Numbered from the stretch's first letter, positions 1 through 13,805 are shown. The stretch is DNA of 34,032 nucleotides from Cruorifilaria tuberocauda (GCA_013365365.1 JABVXU010000571.1:1-34032), one strand, 5' to 3'. Numbers and translations: made by a program. The notes: generated by a model from the sequence alone, not told the origin.

Positions 1-85
1 TATTTATCATTTATTATTATTATTATTTACTACTATTATTTATTATTTACTATTATTATTTATTATTTATTATTATCATTATTGA
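1..85. repeat. TTA/TTTA-rich microsatellite
   Basis: The window opens with interrupted repeats of TTA, TTTA and CTA units. It is imperfect and probably continues to the left of the window. Confidence 0.85.
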
Positions 86-717
86 TCCGTAAAGATGCCA
101 CAGTTTGATGTTATTATCAAATTTTTACGTTGAATAATCCGTTGTTATTTCACTTCAATTGTTTTGAATAATTCAATTCACTAGCATTTCACAATTTAAT
201 AAATCTATTTACATAAATGAGCAAAAATTTTCAACACAGTAGCTTGTCAGTGATAAAAACAAGAAGTTCAGATTATCAACACAAACCTATTTGTTGGCTC
301 TTTAATAAATAAGTCATTTTCCTCGAATAAGCGAATAAACAACATTTTACCGATCAATTTTCTTCTACTTTTAGGAAAATTTATTCAGTCCTATCATAGA
401 TTAATTTATTTTTATCGATGATAACTGAATCCTTTTTAAATCCTCTATATATTTTACCACTTTAATAAAACTAGCGGGAACGTTAATAAATAATACTAAG
501 TTAAATGAAATACCAGGATGATTCAACCTGAAAGAAAGTTAATGAATTAATTGAAAATGGTTCTAGCAATATTTCCACTCTAAATTTAATATAATTTTAC
601 ATCATTTTATTATTATGAAGTAAAAATGAATTTTTCAAGGTGAAAAATGGTAAATAGTGTTTTAATGGAAGGAATAGTTATAAACTTCCGAAGAAGTTTT
701 ATTTAAAAAAAATAAGT

Positions 718-792
718 GAATATGTTTAATGTTATCGAATTTTATCACATTTAATGTTAATGTTATCGTTTAATGTAATGAATATGTTTAAT
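718..792. repeat. Imperfect direct repeats of a TTTAATGT-type unit
   Basis: The 13-mer GAATATGTTTAAT occurs at 718-730 and again at 780-792. Between the copies the unit TTTAATGT, often followed by TATCG, recurs several times. A second small pair, TTTAACATATTTCGT and TTTAACATATTCGT, lies at 895-909 and 917-930. These look like slippage-type duplications; no function is evident. Confidence 0.6.
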
Positions 793-1899
793 CTCTTTTT
801 TCCTCATCTCATATCATTGTAAAAAAATTAAGAGGTTCATTTATTTCACATCTATCATATTTTGTTCTCATATTACAATAAGCAATTTATATTATTTAAC
901 ATATTTCGTCTCCCAATTTAACATATTCGTTTAAAATGTTTAAAGTAACAGCCGAATATTTTAACAACAGAAAATTCAAAATAATTTAATTGATAAGGAA
1001 ATTCACAGAAGAATAAATTAGAATATTATTGAAATATTAAGAGTGTCATATACAGGAAAGGTAATAGTACAACATAAGATGCTTATTGTTCATCCCTACT
1101 CGAGAAAAATTCATAAAGTAAAAGAAAATATAACAAGTTTATTCATGCCGCATTGTCAATTCAAGTATCCATGCCTTTTAATCTTTTTTTTTCCTACTAC
1201 TCTCTTTATAAAAAAGAGTTAAAAGCAGAAAAACAAATCTCACAATAAAATGGATGAAAAGTGCAAATAAGACACTTAAGTGAGAAAATGTCATTATCTA
1301 CATGGATGCGTGTAATATAAGCTGTTATTACTTTCTTTCTTCCTTTTTTTTTTCAATGAATAACTTTAAAAAAATCAGTGTGTATAATTATAGAAATGAA
1401 TAAGTGAATTGAAATAATAATTCAGTTTAAATAACTAAATATAATATGAATGAACGAAATTTATAAAAAATGCCAAAGAGATTTCAGAGAAAAGTCATTG
1501 AGAGTTTTTAAAAAGTTCGAACTCATTGTATGTCTCACTTGATGTAAATGTATCCCGCCTCCATTTTTATCCTTTCTCATTCTTTCTGCTTTTCTTCTTT
1601 TCTTTTCCATTAATTTGAGTAAAATTATGTTATTTTTAAAGCAAAAATATAAGTCAGAAAAAAGTTCGAAAAACTGATAAAACGTAATGATCAAAAGACT
1701 AGTCAAGGAAACAAAATAAAAAAATAATGATAAGTTAAGCTAATCGTCAAAATATATTTGTAAGCATTAATAATGCTCTCAACATTCATTTCAGATAAGC
1801 TCTAATGCATGAGCCTTTTTATTTCATTCTATTAGCTATGAATTTGCGTCCTAGTCTTTTATCGTCGAATAATTTTTTCGCTTCGTCCCTCTTTTCCAT

Positions 1900-2034
1900 A
1901 TGTCACATCACTGCGGTAGATTGTATCTACTGAAAGGTGAAAACAGCTGCTACTGCCATAACTGATTTGACAAAGATCTTGCGAGAGTCAAAGATTCTGA
2001 CTGGTTTCAATTATGGGAACGTATGATAGTATGA
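1900..2034 (+). other. Coding-like fragment interrupted by one in-frame TGA
   Basis: From the ATG at 1900 the frame reads 21 residues rich in His and Cys (it begins MSHHCGRLYLL and ends CYCHN), meets TGA at 1963-1965, and stays open in the same frame for 22 more codons (including DKDLARVKDSDWFQLWERM) to TGA at 2032. The part after the TGA has the acidic/basic/Trp mix of real protein rather than AT-rich noise. A 39-nt intron, GTGAAA...ACAAAG, could also remove the stop in phase. I recognise no family. It could be a decayed gene piece, one small exon pair, or chance. Confidence 0.2.
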
Positions 2035-4098
2035 TACAATCGTGTTTCAAGTTTTCAACTATCTTCATAAATGGTCGTAAAAGCATTTACTTCATTGTTT
2101 CGAACTGATATAGTTATTTAATCTGATAATGATTACATATCTTATATAACTCGATGGCTTTTTTTGCACTTTATGTTTACATTTCTAGAATTAACCAATT
2201 AACTTAACAGATCGATCTTTGAAAATTTTCAGTACAGTGGCAGCATTCTGTGAGAGCATTCGCAGAAAAAAAGTGTAACAGAAACTAATTTGTAATCTTA
2301 AAATAAATTTTAAAAATATTTCAATCCAACATTTTATAGCTTCAATACAATAATTCAAGCCATTTATAGATTAATTAGCACGAAATCAGGTGCAACAAAT
2401 CGACGCAATAATATCATCGAACAATACCGATGCAACAATTCGGCAACTTACAATTTAAATTTTCTTTAGCAAGTTGCATTCATATACGATTTTGTTGTTA
2501 CGTGGAGCTACATCCCTTATCATAATGTTATATAATCTTGAATAAAAGTATGTAAATAGATAGAATATTTCGGGAACAACGTCAATGTTCTTTTTTCTCC
2601 AAGCATTGATAAAAAGTATTTAAGTAATGTTAAAGAATAATAATTATGTAGGTCTGTATGATGAAGTTAAATGAAGTAGTTGCAAGCAAAATACACATTC
2701 ATTAAATATTGCACACCATCCAATATTATCCATCTCTATGAGTAAGTGCTGAAAGTTGCGATGAAAAAACGAAATGATAGAATGCATAGTTTTAAAGAAC
2801 TTCTATATATGTTTTTATGCCTCTTAAACAGCTGCAATACATTAGTTATAATTAGCCTTCTCCGACAAGACTGCCATACTTTGGCTGAAGAAAGCTTCAC
2901 CTTAGTTAAACTTTCAATTCGAAGTGTCTTAAAATATCAGTCAATTTAAGTCAGGAAAAGCTTCTGGTTATTGTCTTAAACAAGTAAGACAATCTTTTGT
3001 ATGCGCAGTTGCGAAGCCAGCCGTTCATTCGTTTCGACTTCAAAGTAAGCGATGAAATGTTCATTAAAATCTGAAACAATAGCATCAGAATTTTTTTTCT
3101 TTTTTTACTTCCTTTTTATTACATATTATCTAGCTTTCATTTCGCATTTTAAAATATCTTAGAATTCATGCATGTAAATTGTCATTCAATATGGCTTTCC
3201 TCTTCTTTTTACTTTTAAATTTGCATTGTTTTACCAAGCTTTCTTTCAAATCATCATAAAAGAATAATGATTGACATGTGACAAAGAATATACTAAATGG
3301 TTACAGGACTATCGTAGTACTTTAATAATCTCACATATGATTCTTCATTGCATTATTTTCTTGACTTGTTTTAGATACTTTCGGTTCTCAATTTTTGGTA
3401 TACATTTTTGCCCTTCACATCGTCATAAAGATCTGTATTATTGCAAAAAAAATTTTCAAATTCTCATCAACATGACTGAGCTTACGCAATCTATCTATTC
3501 GTCGTATTCCATCACTTTGATCACTCTACGTTGATTTTTAGTTGATTAATTCAAATTCTTACTTGCTCACTTTTCAACTTTTCCTTCAATCAACATTTTT
3601 TTTTGCTATATCTACTATATCTTGAACAGTTTGTATCATTTTTAGTCGAAATCCATAATAAAGTATTGACGGTTATTTCTGAAGTAAAAATAAGAATTTA
3701 CCGTATGATTAAAAGCAAAAGGTGTACTTTTGATTGCTGAGCTTTTACTGTTTCAATATCATTGATGAATTAATAAAATTGTTAGCATTTCACATAATAA
3801 CATAATATTGAAGAATTGAAAAATAACATTTGGTCATTTCTCTATAGACTGAAAAGCTAAATAATTAGACAAGTGCGATTTAAATTGCAACTTAAAAAAA
3901 CTGATTCTAACAAATTTTCTAACTAATAAGTATAACAAGGTACCATATACACTTACTATCGATAACTGATAAAATCAGTCATTATTAATAAATTTATGAC
4001 TTACATTCGATAACAATAAAAAGGTGAAATGTTGAGATTTTATGCAGCAATGAAGGAATTTTCACTTCCTGTATAGAAGCGATTATGGTTGAGCATAG

Positions 4099-4102
4099 CT
4101 CT

Positions 4103-4140
<38 letters not shown>

Positions 4141-4152
4141 TCTCTCTCTTTT
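4099..4152. repeat. (CT)n microsatellite
   Basis: A pure run of about 16 CT units at 4106-4137 is flanked by CTCCCC on the left and a further TCTCTCTCTT tract on the right, giving a strong pyrimidine tract on + and (GA)n on -. Confidence 0.95.
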
Positions 4153-4770
4153 TAGAATAATTCATTTTTATCATTTTAATTTATTCATTTCAATCACCAA
4201 ACGATTCAGTAATGGTTGATTCCGACATATATATATTATTCGATTATTCTTTACTTCTACTCAGTATTAAGTGAATGTATATTTGGAGGATGATCAACTG
4301 ATAGTTACAAAAGTATTCAAAAGAATATAACCTTACATAAGCTTATTAGACATAAATAACGAAATATTCTATGGTAACTAAGTTAAAAAAACCTAAGAAG
4401 GGAATTTTTATTATTTTTTTATATACAATATAAATCTTAAGTAAAATCCTAAGAAACTAATGGAAAATGCTTGAAAAAGTAATGGGAAAATCGTTGCTAA
4501 TCATTATCATACATTCATAAACAGTGGAAGAAGCATTGACTGTGTGTGACAAGAAACCGTTCACAACAATTCGTACGTCATTAAAAAAGATAAAGTGATA
4601 TTTTTTTTTATCAAAGATTGAATCTCCCATCACATACATATTCAGTCTTTTAGAATCGTTATTGCAACAATCTATCTTTTCGATAAATATCGAAAAAATT
4701 TTTCTTCCTCAAAAATACTATGTTAACTCTTCGAAATATATGCATTTTTTTTATTGACAACTTAAAAAAG

Positions 4771-4797
4771 GAAGAAAGAAAGAAAGAAAGAAAGAAT
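4771..4797. repeat. (GAAA)n microsatellite
   Basis: About six tandem GAAA units follow an A-rich stretch and a GGAA. This is a simple tetranucleotide repeat with no gene nearby. Confidence 0.9.
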
Positions 4798-7700
4798 GGG
4801 CGAAAAAAATTACGTTCATTTCATAGAGTTTTCAAATAATGCTAAAATGCTTTCATTTTTTAAAATGATCCATCTTTACATTTATCACTGGGAATTTTAT
4901 AAGGTATTATGTATCGATTTAACTTTTACAAAACAGAAAAAATGAAAATGATTGATATTGATCTCGTTATGATTTAATTTCAACGATTATGTATGAATCG
5001 TTGCTTTTTCTTTTCGTTTTTCAAACGAGAAAATATTTGGTGAAAATCCAAAATCATATCGATTAAGGATGAATAAGCACGTATTTAAAAAGTTTTATTA
5101 AAAAAAATTATATTGTTTTTTTCACTAGCAGAATAGAAAATAGTCCAACATATTACATTTTCAAAATTTTTAAATTTTCAGTTCAAACTATTTGTGTTCT
5201 TTAGAATGCCTAGAAAAATATATGTTATGGTTCAAAGGAAGCTTTGTGTTTTTCAAAATTTTTCATCACATATACCTGCTAGACCAATAAATATTGAAAA
5301 TATTTTGCATGAGTGCATTCGATGACATCGGTTCAGAAATTGTTTTGGAAGCTTTAGTAAAAGCTATAGAAAAATGGAAACTGCATTTTTAGAGTAATAG
5401 TTAGAAAAAAAAAACACTTTTAATATCCTTCTTCTCAAGCACGTTTTCCTATCAATAAAGTCGATAGTTAATAAATTGACCTCATATGTTTGCTTAATCA
5501 TATATTTGAAATCTTTTACAATTTCATTGATTGCTTTTAGCTTTAAAATTTCATATAATCAAAGTAGTATCAATAAAAGATTTATTGATTTTTCAGGGGA
5601 GCTGAACAAAAAAAATCATATAAATGATTCTTCCACTAATAGAAGAGAAAAATAAAGAGTTGTAATAAAAACTGATATGTAAAAAGAAATAAAGGAGCAA
5701 AATGTAGAAAAAATTAAATGTTATTCAATTCTTTTCTTTTTTTATCAATAACCATTTTCTCGAACACTCCAATATTTAATTCAATTTATCAACAATATTT
5801 TTAGAATTTTTCTCACTGTTATAATAAACATATGCATATATGTATTGATTTTCTTCATAATTGAAATATATATCATATCAGCACAACAATTTTGGCAGTA
5901 ACAGAAGCTGTTGATAAAAGGAATCGAAGAGATTGCTTATTGTACACTCAAATATATTTCATATAAAAATTCAGTAATCTCATTTTGATATGAAATTTCA
6001 CTCAGCAATGACATTTTTTACAGTATAGTTACTGTTCCAATACACCAAATAAAAATAAATATTTGAAATGCTTGTAAAAATGAAGTGCGTCTCTTTGATT
6101 TATTTATTGATAATTAAACAGATCATGTATATTTTATATACATTGAAATCACAATTATATATTTCTAAAATGGATAATGCCAAATAAGAAAATAATTTTT
6201 AAAACAAATGAACCAATAAATATGTTTAAATTAAAAAAATACATAGCAGCAATGATTGCATCAACATAAGCAGCTGGAATGAGTACTGCTAAAACCGAAT
6301 TTTTAAAGTAGTAATTCTCCTACTTTTTTTTCTGTGAGGAAATGAAATTTCATTTAATTTGACACTATTACGTATTATCCGATTGGAATTCATCAAATGA
6401 TATGTTGCTCCTAAAATATTGTACCATGCAAATTTTTATATGGTGTAGCATCGATTTCCCTCAAATAATTCTACTAAATTTTTAAACATTTATGAAATTT
6501 ATTTCCATATGCTTTTCGATTAAGCCTTAATTTTGAAAGAAATCATAATCTTACTTTACCAAAAAAAAAAAAAAACATAAGCTTAAATCATGCATTAATC
6601 TTATTCCCTTAATCATAGGTGTAGCTATGACAATACTACTCAGATATAAAAGCTTAAGTGCATTTCGTTCTTTAAGCCTTGATTTTTCTTTTCATTAATC
6701 TTACTTTGTAGCATTAAGGTTATCAGAATAGTACTTCTATTTGACATTCAAAAAATGATTGAAATATGCCTAAATTAACATTTCTTCACTGCAACTAAAG
6801 TGAAACGATATGAGGCATTTTATTTTTCAAATCTTTTTATCTTATTTACGATATTTTTTCCCATTCATCATTACATGACAACGCTAAGTAAAATAAAGTT
6901 GTTTATTTTTAATAAATTGTGCTGATGAAAAAGTTGGATTGTAAGAAAAATGCCAAGCCAAAAGCAAACATTGTAGTTCTTCTTAAATTTATGTAGAGAT
7001 CTTAAGAAATTCCATGTTACCAGAAGAATAAAATGAGGATTCCACTAATAGGCTTTAGATCGACATATTCAGCTAATTTTATGGCAACAAATCCTTGCAT
7101 AAATCACATTATGAAGTTAAAGGCACTTAAATTAAATTTCGAAAGAGCTCCAATAAGATTTTGTACTAGCCCAATGAAATAATAAATTATTTCTCCAGTA
7201 TGTTCACTGCCTAAGCTTGCATGACATTTAGCTATAACTGATAAAATTCGAGCTTGATCGCATTTTAATTTATATTGAAACAAGAAACGATAAACTGAAT
7301 GATGAAAATGTCATTAACATTCATCTCTTTCATTATCTTTTATATTGAACAATAATTACGTATAACAGCTAGATGTAAGCTATTATACAAATTGAAATAT
7401 GATTAATTTTTAAAATTAGTTTCACTCTATGTAGCAATTTTTCTTTCTCTAAAAAATCCTGGAAAAGAAGAAGCCAAGGCAATGAATTATTACTGATTCT
7501 CAAAAGTTATGTCTGTGAAATTTTAAATAAATGCAAACCGAAAAAAATTTTCTTTTTTTGATAATTACATGAAACAATGTTATGCAAGTTCCCAGGTGAT
7601 TAAATTTTTTTTCTTTCCAATTAAACAAGCGAACATAGAAATTAAGCCATTTTTACGAGCAATGACGTAAAATTGCCGAAATTTTCATTTTATGAAATGA

Positions 7701-9638
7701 CATAAATTTTATTTCTATTTTATATCCGTTTTTTAATTGATGATTTACTTAATTGAACGTTTCGTTTCCATTTTATGCTTCTTTATTTCCTTATTGACGT
7801 ACTGGAAGTGATCAGCTTTTCGACACTTCATTCGCTTTTGGATATGCAGTGTCACTTTTAATAGCTTTAAAGGAAAAGGGAAATTTCTTTAGGAATTAAA
7901 TTGTATTTGACAAAACAAAAATCAAATCCATAATATTAATCTGTATTTCTGCCTAAAGGTTTCTTGAGTTCTTATCTGTTGAAAAAGGACCAGTATTATT
8001 ACAACAGTATATTTTCCTTCAGCAACTTCATTATAACATTATTAAATATGAAGAAAATCTTAAAATAATTAGAAATAAAATCGCTATTTAACCTACGTTC
8101 CCTTTATTTATTGTACCTTTCTAATTCATATAATTAATTTAAAAAAATCAAAATCTTGCTAGAAAATGATTGATATGTAAAGTAAAATAGAAACATTATT
8201 GTGGGATATAAGAAATTCATAAGATGAAGGATTAGTGTCAATTAATTCTATAGTATCATTATTAGAAGAAAGACTGGAGAACTGGGAATCCTAACGAATT
8301 TTCGAGTGAAATTGAAAATCATTTCCCGAGAAGGAAGTTAACAGTGATGATGATAATGACAAGAAGTAAGGAGAGAAATACAGAGAGAGAATAGAGGAAA
8401 AAACAGCTTATGAAGCCGGAAAATAATAAATATTAGCAATAAACGAAATCAGTCGAACTCCAGTTGGGTTAATCGCTATATCACTCACTTATCAAGTTGA
8501 GGAGGACGTCATTTGAAAGATTAAGAAGTTACTGAAGATAAGTACCATCATCGAGCATATTTTCCAAGCTATAAAATAAGGAACTAGGGAAGAAGATAAG
8601 GTCAATTTTCCATCCAGGAAATTTTTATTGTAAAAAATTGCAAAAAAATTTTCTATAAGTTAAAAAATACCTAATAATCTTTGAATCTTTATTTATACGG
8701 TAGATATTGTTTTAAATAAGCGATCATTCACTGTATGACTACATCAAAAGGAAGTGAATGCAGTAAGCCAGAAATTAGCCAAAATCGTTTATGAATTCCA
8801 TGATACCATTAGCAAAGTTTTTTAAGTAATTTATTATTCCTCTCATCAACAATATAAGGAGTCCTCGTTAGCAAAGTATGCTTTTAAAGGTTTGTAATTT
8901 TTTTATCAGTGAGATATGTTTGACCATTAAATGGTCATTTGTTTTCAAAAAATTAAATAGTGATTTTTGAAGAGAGTGAGAAATGATAGAGATTCATTTG
9001 AGAGAGGATGGAATATATCCTAGTATAAAATACCAGTGCTACGATCAATACTATGTAATGAATTGCTTCTTCGATTCATTTTAAATTCAACTAATTCGTT
9101 CCAACTAATATGAAAATACATATTGCATAATGACGGAAGAATTTGTTGGTATGTATCTCGAATTGCGAAAAATAAAAAAAATCGTAAAATATGATTGATG
9201 CTACGAATTAGATAGTATGACTAGTGTCCTTATTATTCATCTGACTTGTTTATCTTCGGAGTAACAAATATGAAAAATCTGAAGAGAATCTTCATGGAAT
9301 AAAAATGACTGACTTATCGCTATAAACTTGCAAGCAGATAGTACCAACCTGACAAGCGCAATGAATAAAGTATATATAGCTAAAAATATCGCTTTATAAC
9401 AACTTCCACTTCTACCCACCTTTTGACACACTTGAAAGTACTAAACTTTATTAATAAGTCATACTTTGCCAATAAATAATTGTAAATGACTGATTGTTTT
9501 TACTGAACTTGCTGACACATTTCTCAGTCATAGCTGAATATTTACATTTACATAAAGCAACTGAATATTTACAGCATTTAGCAGTAGGAGGAACTGCATC
9601 ATCTTGCTAGACATTTGAAGATAGACAGATTAGATTAT

Positions 9639-12600
9639 ATGAACAGCAGCTACCACAAGTACCGCTCGCTATTAGCGCTCTTTAATGATAGCTCAATTGA
9701 AGCACTGCAGTAGATATGTATATACATCTTTGTGGAGTACGACCAGTGCATTTATCAAATGCTTTTCTTTTCTACAGTTCATTTTCACTAGAAATATTTT
9801 TCATACTTAATATCATTTCACTAAGTGTAAAACTCAAATTTCTAGATTTAATTAAATTATTTCAGGAGCTTAAAAATAGAGTTCGCGACAAAAATTCCCC
9901 CATATTTCGATCGTTGTTGCATAAACTATACAATTCGTTGTAACGTATACTTTCAGATTTCGTTGATTTTAAATTGAAGAAAAAAAATTTAATTCTGATT
10001 AAAAAACAGGCTGGAAATTTTATTACTCTCCTCATGGGAAAATTTATATTACGGGAGCACTGATGAAAACATCCCGAGTGTTCTGTTGCCTTGCCAAAAC
10101 CAGTATTCAACAGTTTACCGATTTTAATTACCTAACTTCAGCACCAGTCTTATTTTTGCTGAATAGCAGGACAAAGCTGATAATAGAAATGCTACCTTCA
10201 TCATTACATTTCACTTCCAGGCACATTTTTTATTTGAATTTTAGTTTGAAAATATATTTACGCTGCCGACCAAATTTTAGCACTACTGCTTCACTGTTCA
10301 GAAATTAAAAAATTCAATATTTAGTGATTAATTTTTATGATTAATTTTAATGATTAATTTTGATTGATTTTATCATTCTAATTAAAACTATTCCGTTAAG
10401 TTCCGCTATCAAGCGCATTGGAGTAAATAACTGTTTGAGTGATCATTTATCTCTGCTAGACCTCGATCTAGCTATGTTCTATATTTATTATGCACTCGAC
10501 AAGGTACAATGTGCTTAATCTCTAGTTAATTGTAGTATTAAATTATTACAATAAAATAAAACGTTTGATATAAAGACTTCCGTTCAATTTAAACAAAAAT
10601 TTTTCACAATATTTTTATTTTTAATTAAAAAGATATTTGCAAAATTTTTAGGAAAACAGGTATTGATTCTCGAATGCCGACTGGGTCTTTATTACCATTA
10701 CGGACATTTTATGCATTTGGAGCTCGTAGCGGACGTATTCATTCCTTACAAAGGTAAACATATATTCCAAATAGAAAAAAGTTTGCGAAAGAGTCCCTCA
10801 TTCCAGAAACCGGTCGTAAAACTTTCGCTTAATTTTTTTCTAATCTAACTAGCAGAAATTTGACTTGCAGTTAATCATTACAAATATAATATAATTTAAA
10901 TAATTGTATTATATTTGTAATGATTAATATAATTCTTGATACCTTCACATTTTTGAAACATATAATAGTACTAGAACGAAAAAGAATAAGAAGAAAATGA
11001 CATAGGTATTATTTTACACTTTTCATTCAGGTCCTTATCACATGAAACGACGAAAAGTTTACGTGTAGGATCGTTACAGCAGTCAACGGAAACGAATAAC
11101 ACTATTCGGCGTTCTTCCACCGCATCTTCCATCCGTAGTCGAAATCGTCGCATAACTGATTATAATTGGCAATACTTCATGCCGTCTACCAGTATTTTCA
11201 AGACTTGTTCGAGCGCAATTGTCAATGTTCACAAAATTTCTGTTTGTTATTTATTCATCCTCCTGAAGGGTTGATTTCGTGGGAAATTTTTATATTGAAT
11301 TCAATTGACTTTAACTTTACTCTACTAATTGCTACATATTGTAAAGATGCTTGCTTTTGAAAATCGTACAGACTACTTTTATTTCAGAAATATGACCGTA
11401 AGCAAAAGCATCAAGTGAAAATAGAAAAATTAATTTCGCCGAAAAATTTGAAAAACACAGTCATCAGTACAACGCAAACTCCTGTTAGATTTTTAATGTT
11501 TCAGAAACTTTACCAAATTTTTCGCTAAATTGTTATCTCATTTTAAGAATGATCTATCCCACAAATTCAATAATTTAAAAGCATTTAAAATTCTGTTCTA
11601 CGATACAGATAATTTCTTTAACATTCATGCAGCATTTGTCATAATTGAAATTTGTTTTGTGAGATATTTACTTGAATATCACATGAAATTATCGCTGAGC
11701 AGTATTTTGATCAAAATTTTAAAACCACCCAGTTGAAATCTTTTTTTATTGACGAGGATTTCAGAATTTGGATTTCAGATCAACACTCAGAGTTTGAACC
11801 ATACTGAAAATGATAATGGATTACAGCGCTGCGGAAAATCAGTAAATATAACTGCTGTTCAGGAAATGAAAAGTCTGTGCGTTTGAAAATTTTATATTTT
11901 ACAAGACTCCTTTTAATATTTTTAGCAATCAGCATGCAATTTTCATTATATATCTGAAAAGTTTTTACAAATACATACATGCAAAATGTCATCGATAACA
12001 CCGTAACATAAAAGTTTGTTATTAGTTTCGAAAATTTGAGATTTAAGTTTACTTAATGATATTTAAACTTGCTGTATTACTTTTTCTCTCCCTATCTTAT
12101 ATTTTTTTGAAAAAAAGAGTTTTAGTCTCCCAAGAATCAAAATTCAAATGCACAAATTGCAAGGAGTTATCAAAGAAGTACTTCCTGTCTTTCAGATGAA
12201 ATGTCAAAAGCTCCGGAGAATTCTGCAGAAATGATCGCTTTAATAGAAAAAAATAAGGTAAGTAACTTTTTAATTTATAATTCCAAACCATTAAATGAAT
12301 TCATCCCATCTACAAGATTTAGGATTAAAAAAAAAGAATTGTGCATGGTATGCCATGCATGAAAAAGACGTTATCCTTTCTTTCAGCGAAGTCGTTCAGT
12401 GTGCGAATTTAATTAATTCAATTTATTTTAATTTTTTCAAGAAAGCCTTCAAATTTAGCGAGGAATTCGAACAAATGACGCGATTTCAAAAAAATTTTAA
12501 TTTGTTCTTATTGTGGAAATGTTGAAACGTTTAAAAAAAGTGAATACTTCAGTTATTGGAGGAAGAAATGAAACGATTGACTTTAAGGCTTAGAGAAAAA

Positions 12601-13805
12601 GAACGCTCAGAAAGGGAATGCAGAAGGTTAGTTCATTTTGAATATCGTTTTTCGTGAATCATTTCAGGATTTTATGACTATTTTCCCCAATTCTTCGTTA
12701 AAATTCGCAATGGTTTGTGTAATACTTTCAACAATTGAATCTATCTACTTGGTTAACGGACGGATATTTGTGATCGCTAAGATGTTGCTATATTTTAAAA
12801 TTTCTTTTAATAGGAAATTATTGGAATATGCAGCAGAAATAAAAGTGTGGAAAAAAAAGTGTGAGACGAAACCAAGAGGAACTGTCGAAAACAGGTAAAA
12901 ATTTTTTTGCACTTTTTGATTTCAATATCGGATATTATTTATCTGTATCTTTTCTCAGATTAACTTCGCTAACTGAAATATAATAATAGAATCAAATTGA
13001 ATAGTTTAAATAAAGATAATAAAAATAATGAAACTTTACGACCACATTATTCTAAAAGTAAACGCTTTAACAAATAATGGATTTCTTCTTTACTCTAATT
13101 AAATAAAAAAAAAATGACATATTTCGATTCAAAGTTTTCAAATTGGCTTTATAACAAATGCGGAAGAATTTTGAGATTTTTTTTTAAATCTTAATAGTTA
13201 CATTATTCTCATGAAAGTTAGTTCAAATTTTTTTTTGCCTTTTGTTGAACGCTACTATCATCGTTTCTCTCCATTTCTGAACATCATTTTCTTCATCTAA
13301 CTTTCCTTACTTATCGCAATTTTCGCCCACTAAATTTTGTCTTCATTTTGTGCCAAAAGGAAAAAAGTAATGGATAGCCAGGAAAGCGAATAACGGAGAT
13401 GAAATTAGAGATGTTGGAAATGTGAAGTGAAATTTTTTGGATTTTGTTCATATCGAGTACATACGTATATGCATATTTAGTGAATCAAAAGGCAATGAAG
13501 AGGAAATCAGCGATATTATGGAACAATTGAATAATGCAGCCGAAAAATTAACACGCTTGGACGCTGTTAAAGACCTTAAACTCTTACAAGTAAAATTTTC
13601 ATTTTTGAGATTACATCATTTGTAAAATTTCAATTTCTAGCTTAAATTTCGAAGGATATTGAATTTCATGCAATACATTTTTGTATATGAATGAATTTAA
13701 TTAAAATATCTCTTTGGAATATATAAAAATTTTAAACAATTGAAATTCGTAAATGATTCGTTTCAGAGCGAGATGGAAACAGCGCTAAAGGAGATTAGTA
13801 AATGA
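9639..13805 (+). CDS. Unrecognised Ser/Arg-rich protein with a C-terminal coiled coil (multi-exon)
   Basis: I do not recognise the family. Phase-compatible exons are 9639-9709, 10652-10753, 11031-11241, 11388-11483, 12126-12257, 12553-12626, 12814-12894, 13481-13589 and 13767-13805, giving 304 aa from the first ATG (MNSSYHKYRS). The N-terminal half is basic and Ser/Thr-rich (for example RRSSTASSIRSRNRR), which suggests a disordered region. From about exon 5 it becomes charged heptad-like helix (LLEEEMKRLTLRLREKER, then EEISDIMEQLNNAAEKLTRL) and ends ALKEISK. Exons 5 to 9 have clean GT/AG sites and agreeing phase. The ends of exons 3 and 4 (GTTTGT, GTTAGA) and the first intron (GTAGAT) are weaker. 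The first exon's frame is open upstream to a TAG at 9585. An alternative 5' exon, ATG at 9129 followed by GTATGT at 9148, is possible. Composition would suit a cytoskeletal or centrosomal scaffold, but that is only a guess. Confidence 0.68.
10326..10370. repeat. Short tandem repeat GATTAATTTT(A/T)AT
   Basis: Three imperfect copies of a 13-14 nt unit beginning GATTAATTTT lie inside the first intron of the coiled-coil gene. Confidence 0.7.
10871..10927. repeat. Long intronic inverted repeat (24-bp arms)
   Basis: The arm at 10871-10894 (begins TTAATCATTACAAATATAAT) is repeated in reverse complement at 10904-10927 with one mismatch in 24. The loop is 9 nt, and two further base pairs extend the stem inward. 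It lies in the intron between exons 10652-10753 and 11031-11241. It could be a tiny palindromic element or a hairpin formed in the pre-mRNA. No target-site duplication is obvious. Confidence 0.92.

Larger units (their letters stand above)
86..9128. other. Long AT-rich stretch without a supported gene
   Basis: This 9 kb block has short open frames on both strands, but none shows a recognisable family motif or a chain of phase-compatible exons. It holds the microsatellites and short repeats listed separately, many homopolymer A/T runs, and one coding-like fragment near 1900-2034. A purine-rich piece near 8260-8400 stays open for about 47 codons with no start and no convincing splice sites. It may be intergenic DNA or a large intron. 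Confidence 0.6.

Noticed and set aside
8260..8400. Purine-rich open frame of about 47 codons
   Set aside because: Purine bias alone avoids many stops; no start, no splice support, no motif.
8440..8470. TCGAACTCC resembling a tRNA T-arm
   Set aside because: No acceptor stem, D-arm or anticodon arm at the right distances on either strand.
9860..10310. Extra exons for the coiled-coil gene (frames after TTCAG at 9866 and AACAG at about 10010)
   Set aside because: Each is open for 25-35 codons with possible splice sites, but the phases do not chain cleanly to 10652, whereas exon 9639-9709 joins 10652 directly. They remain possible alternatives.
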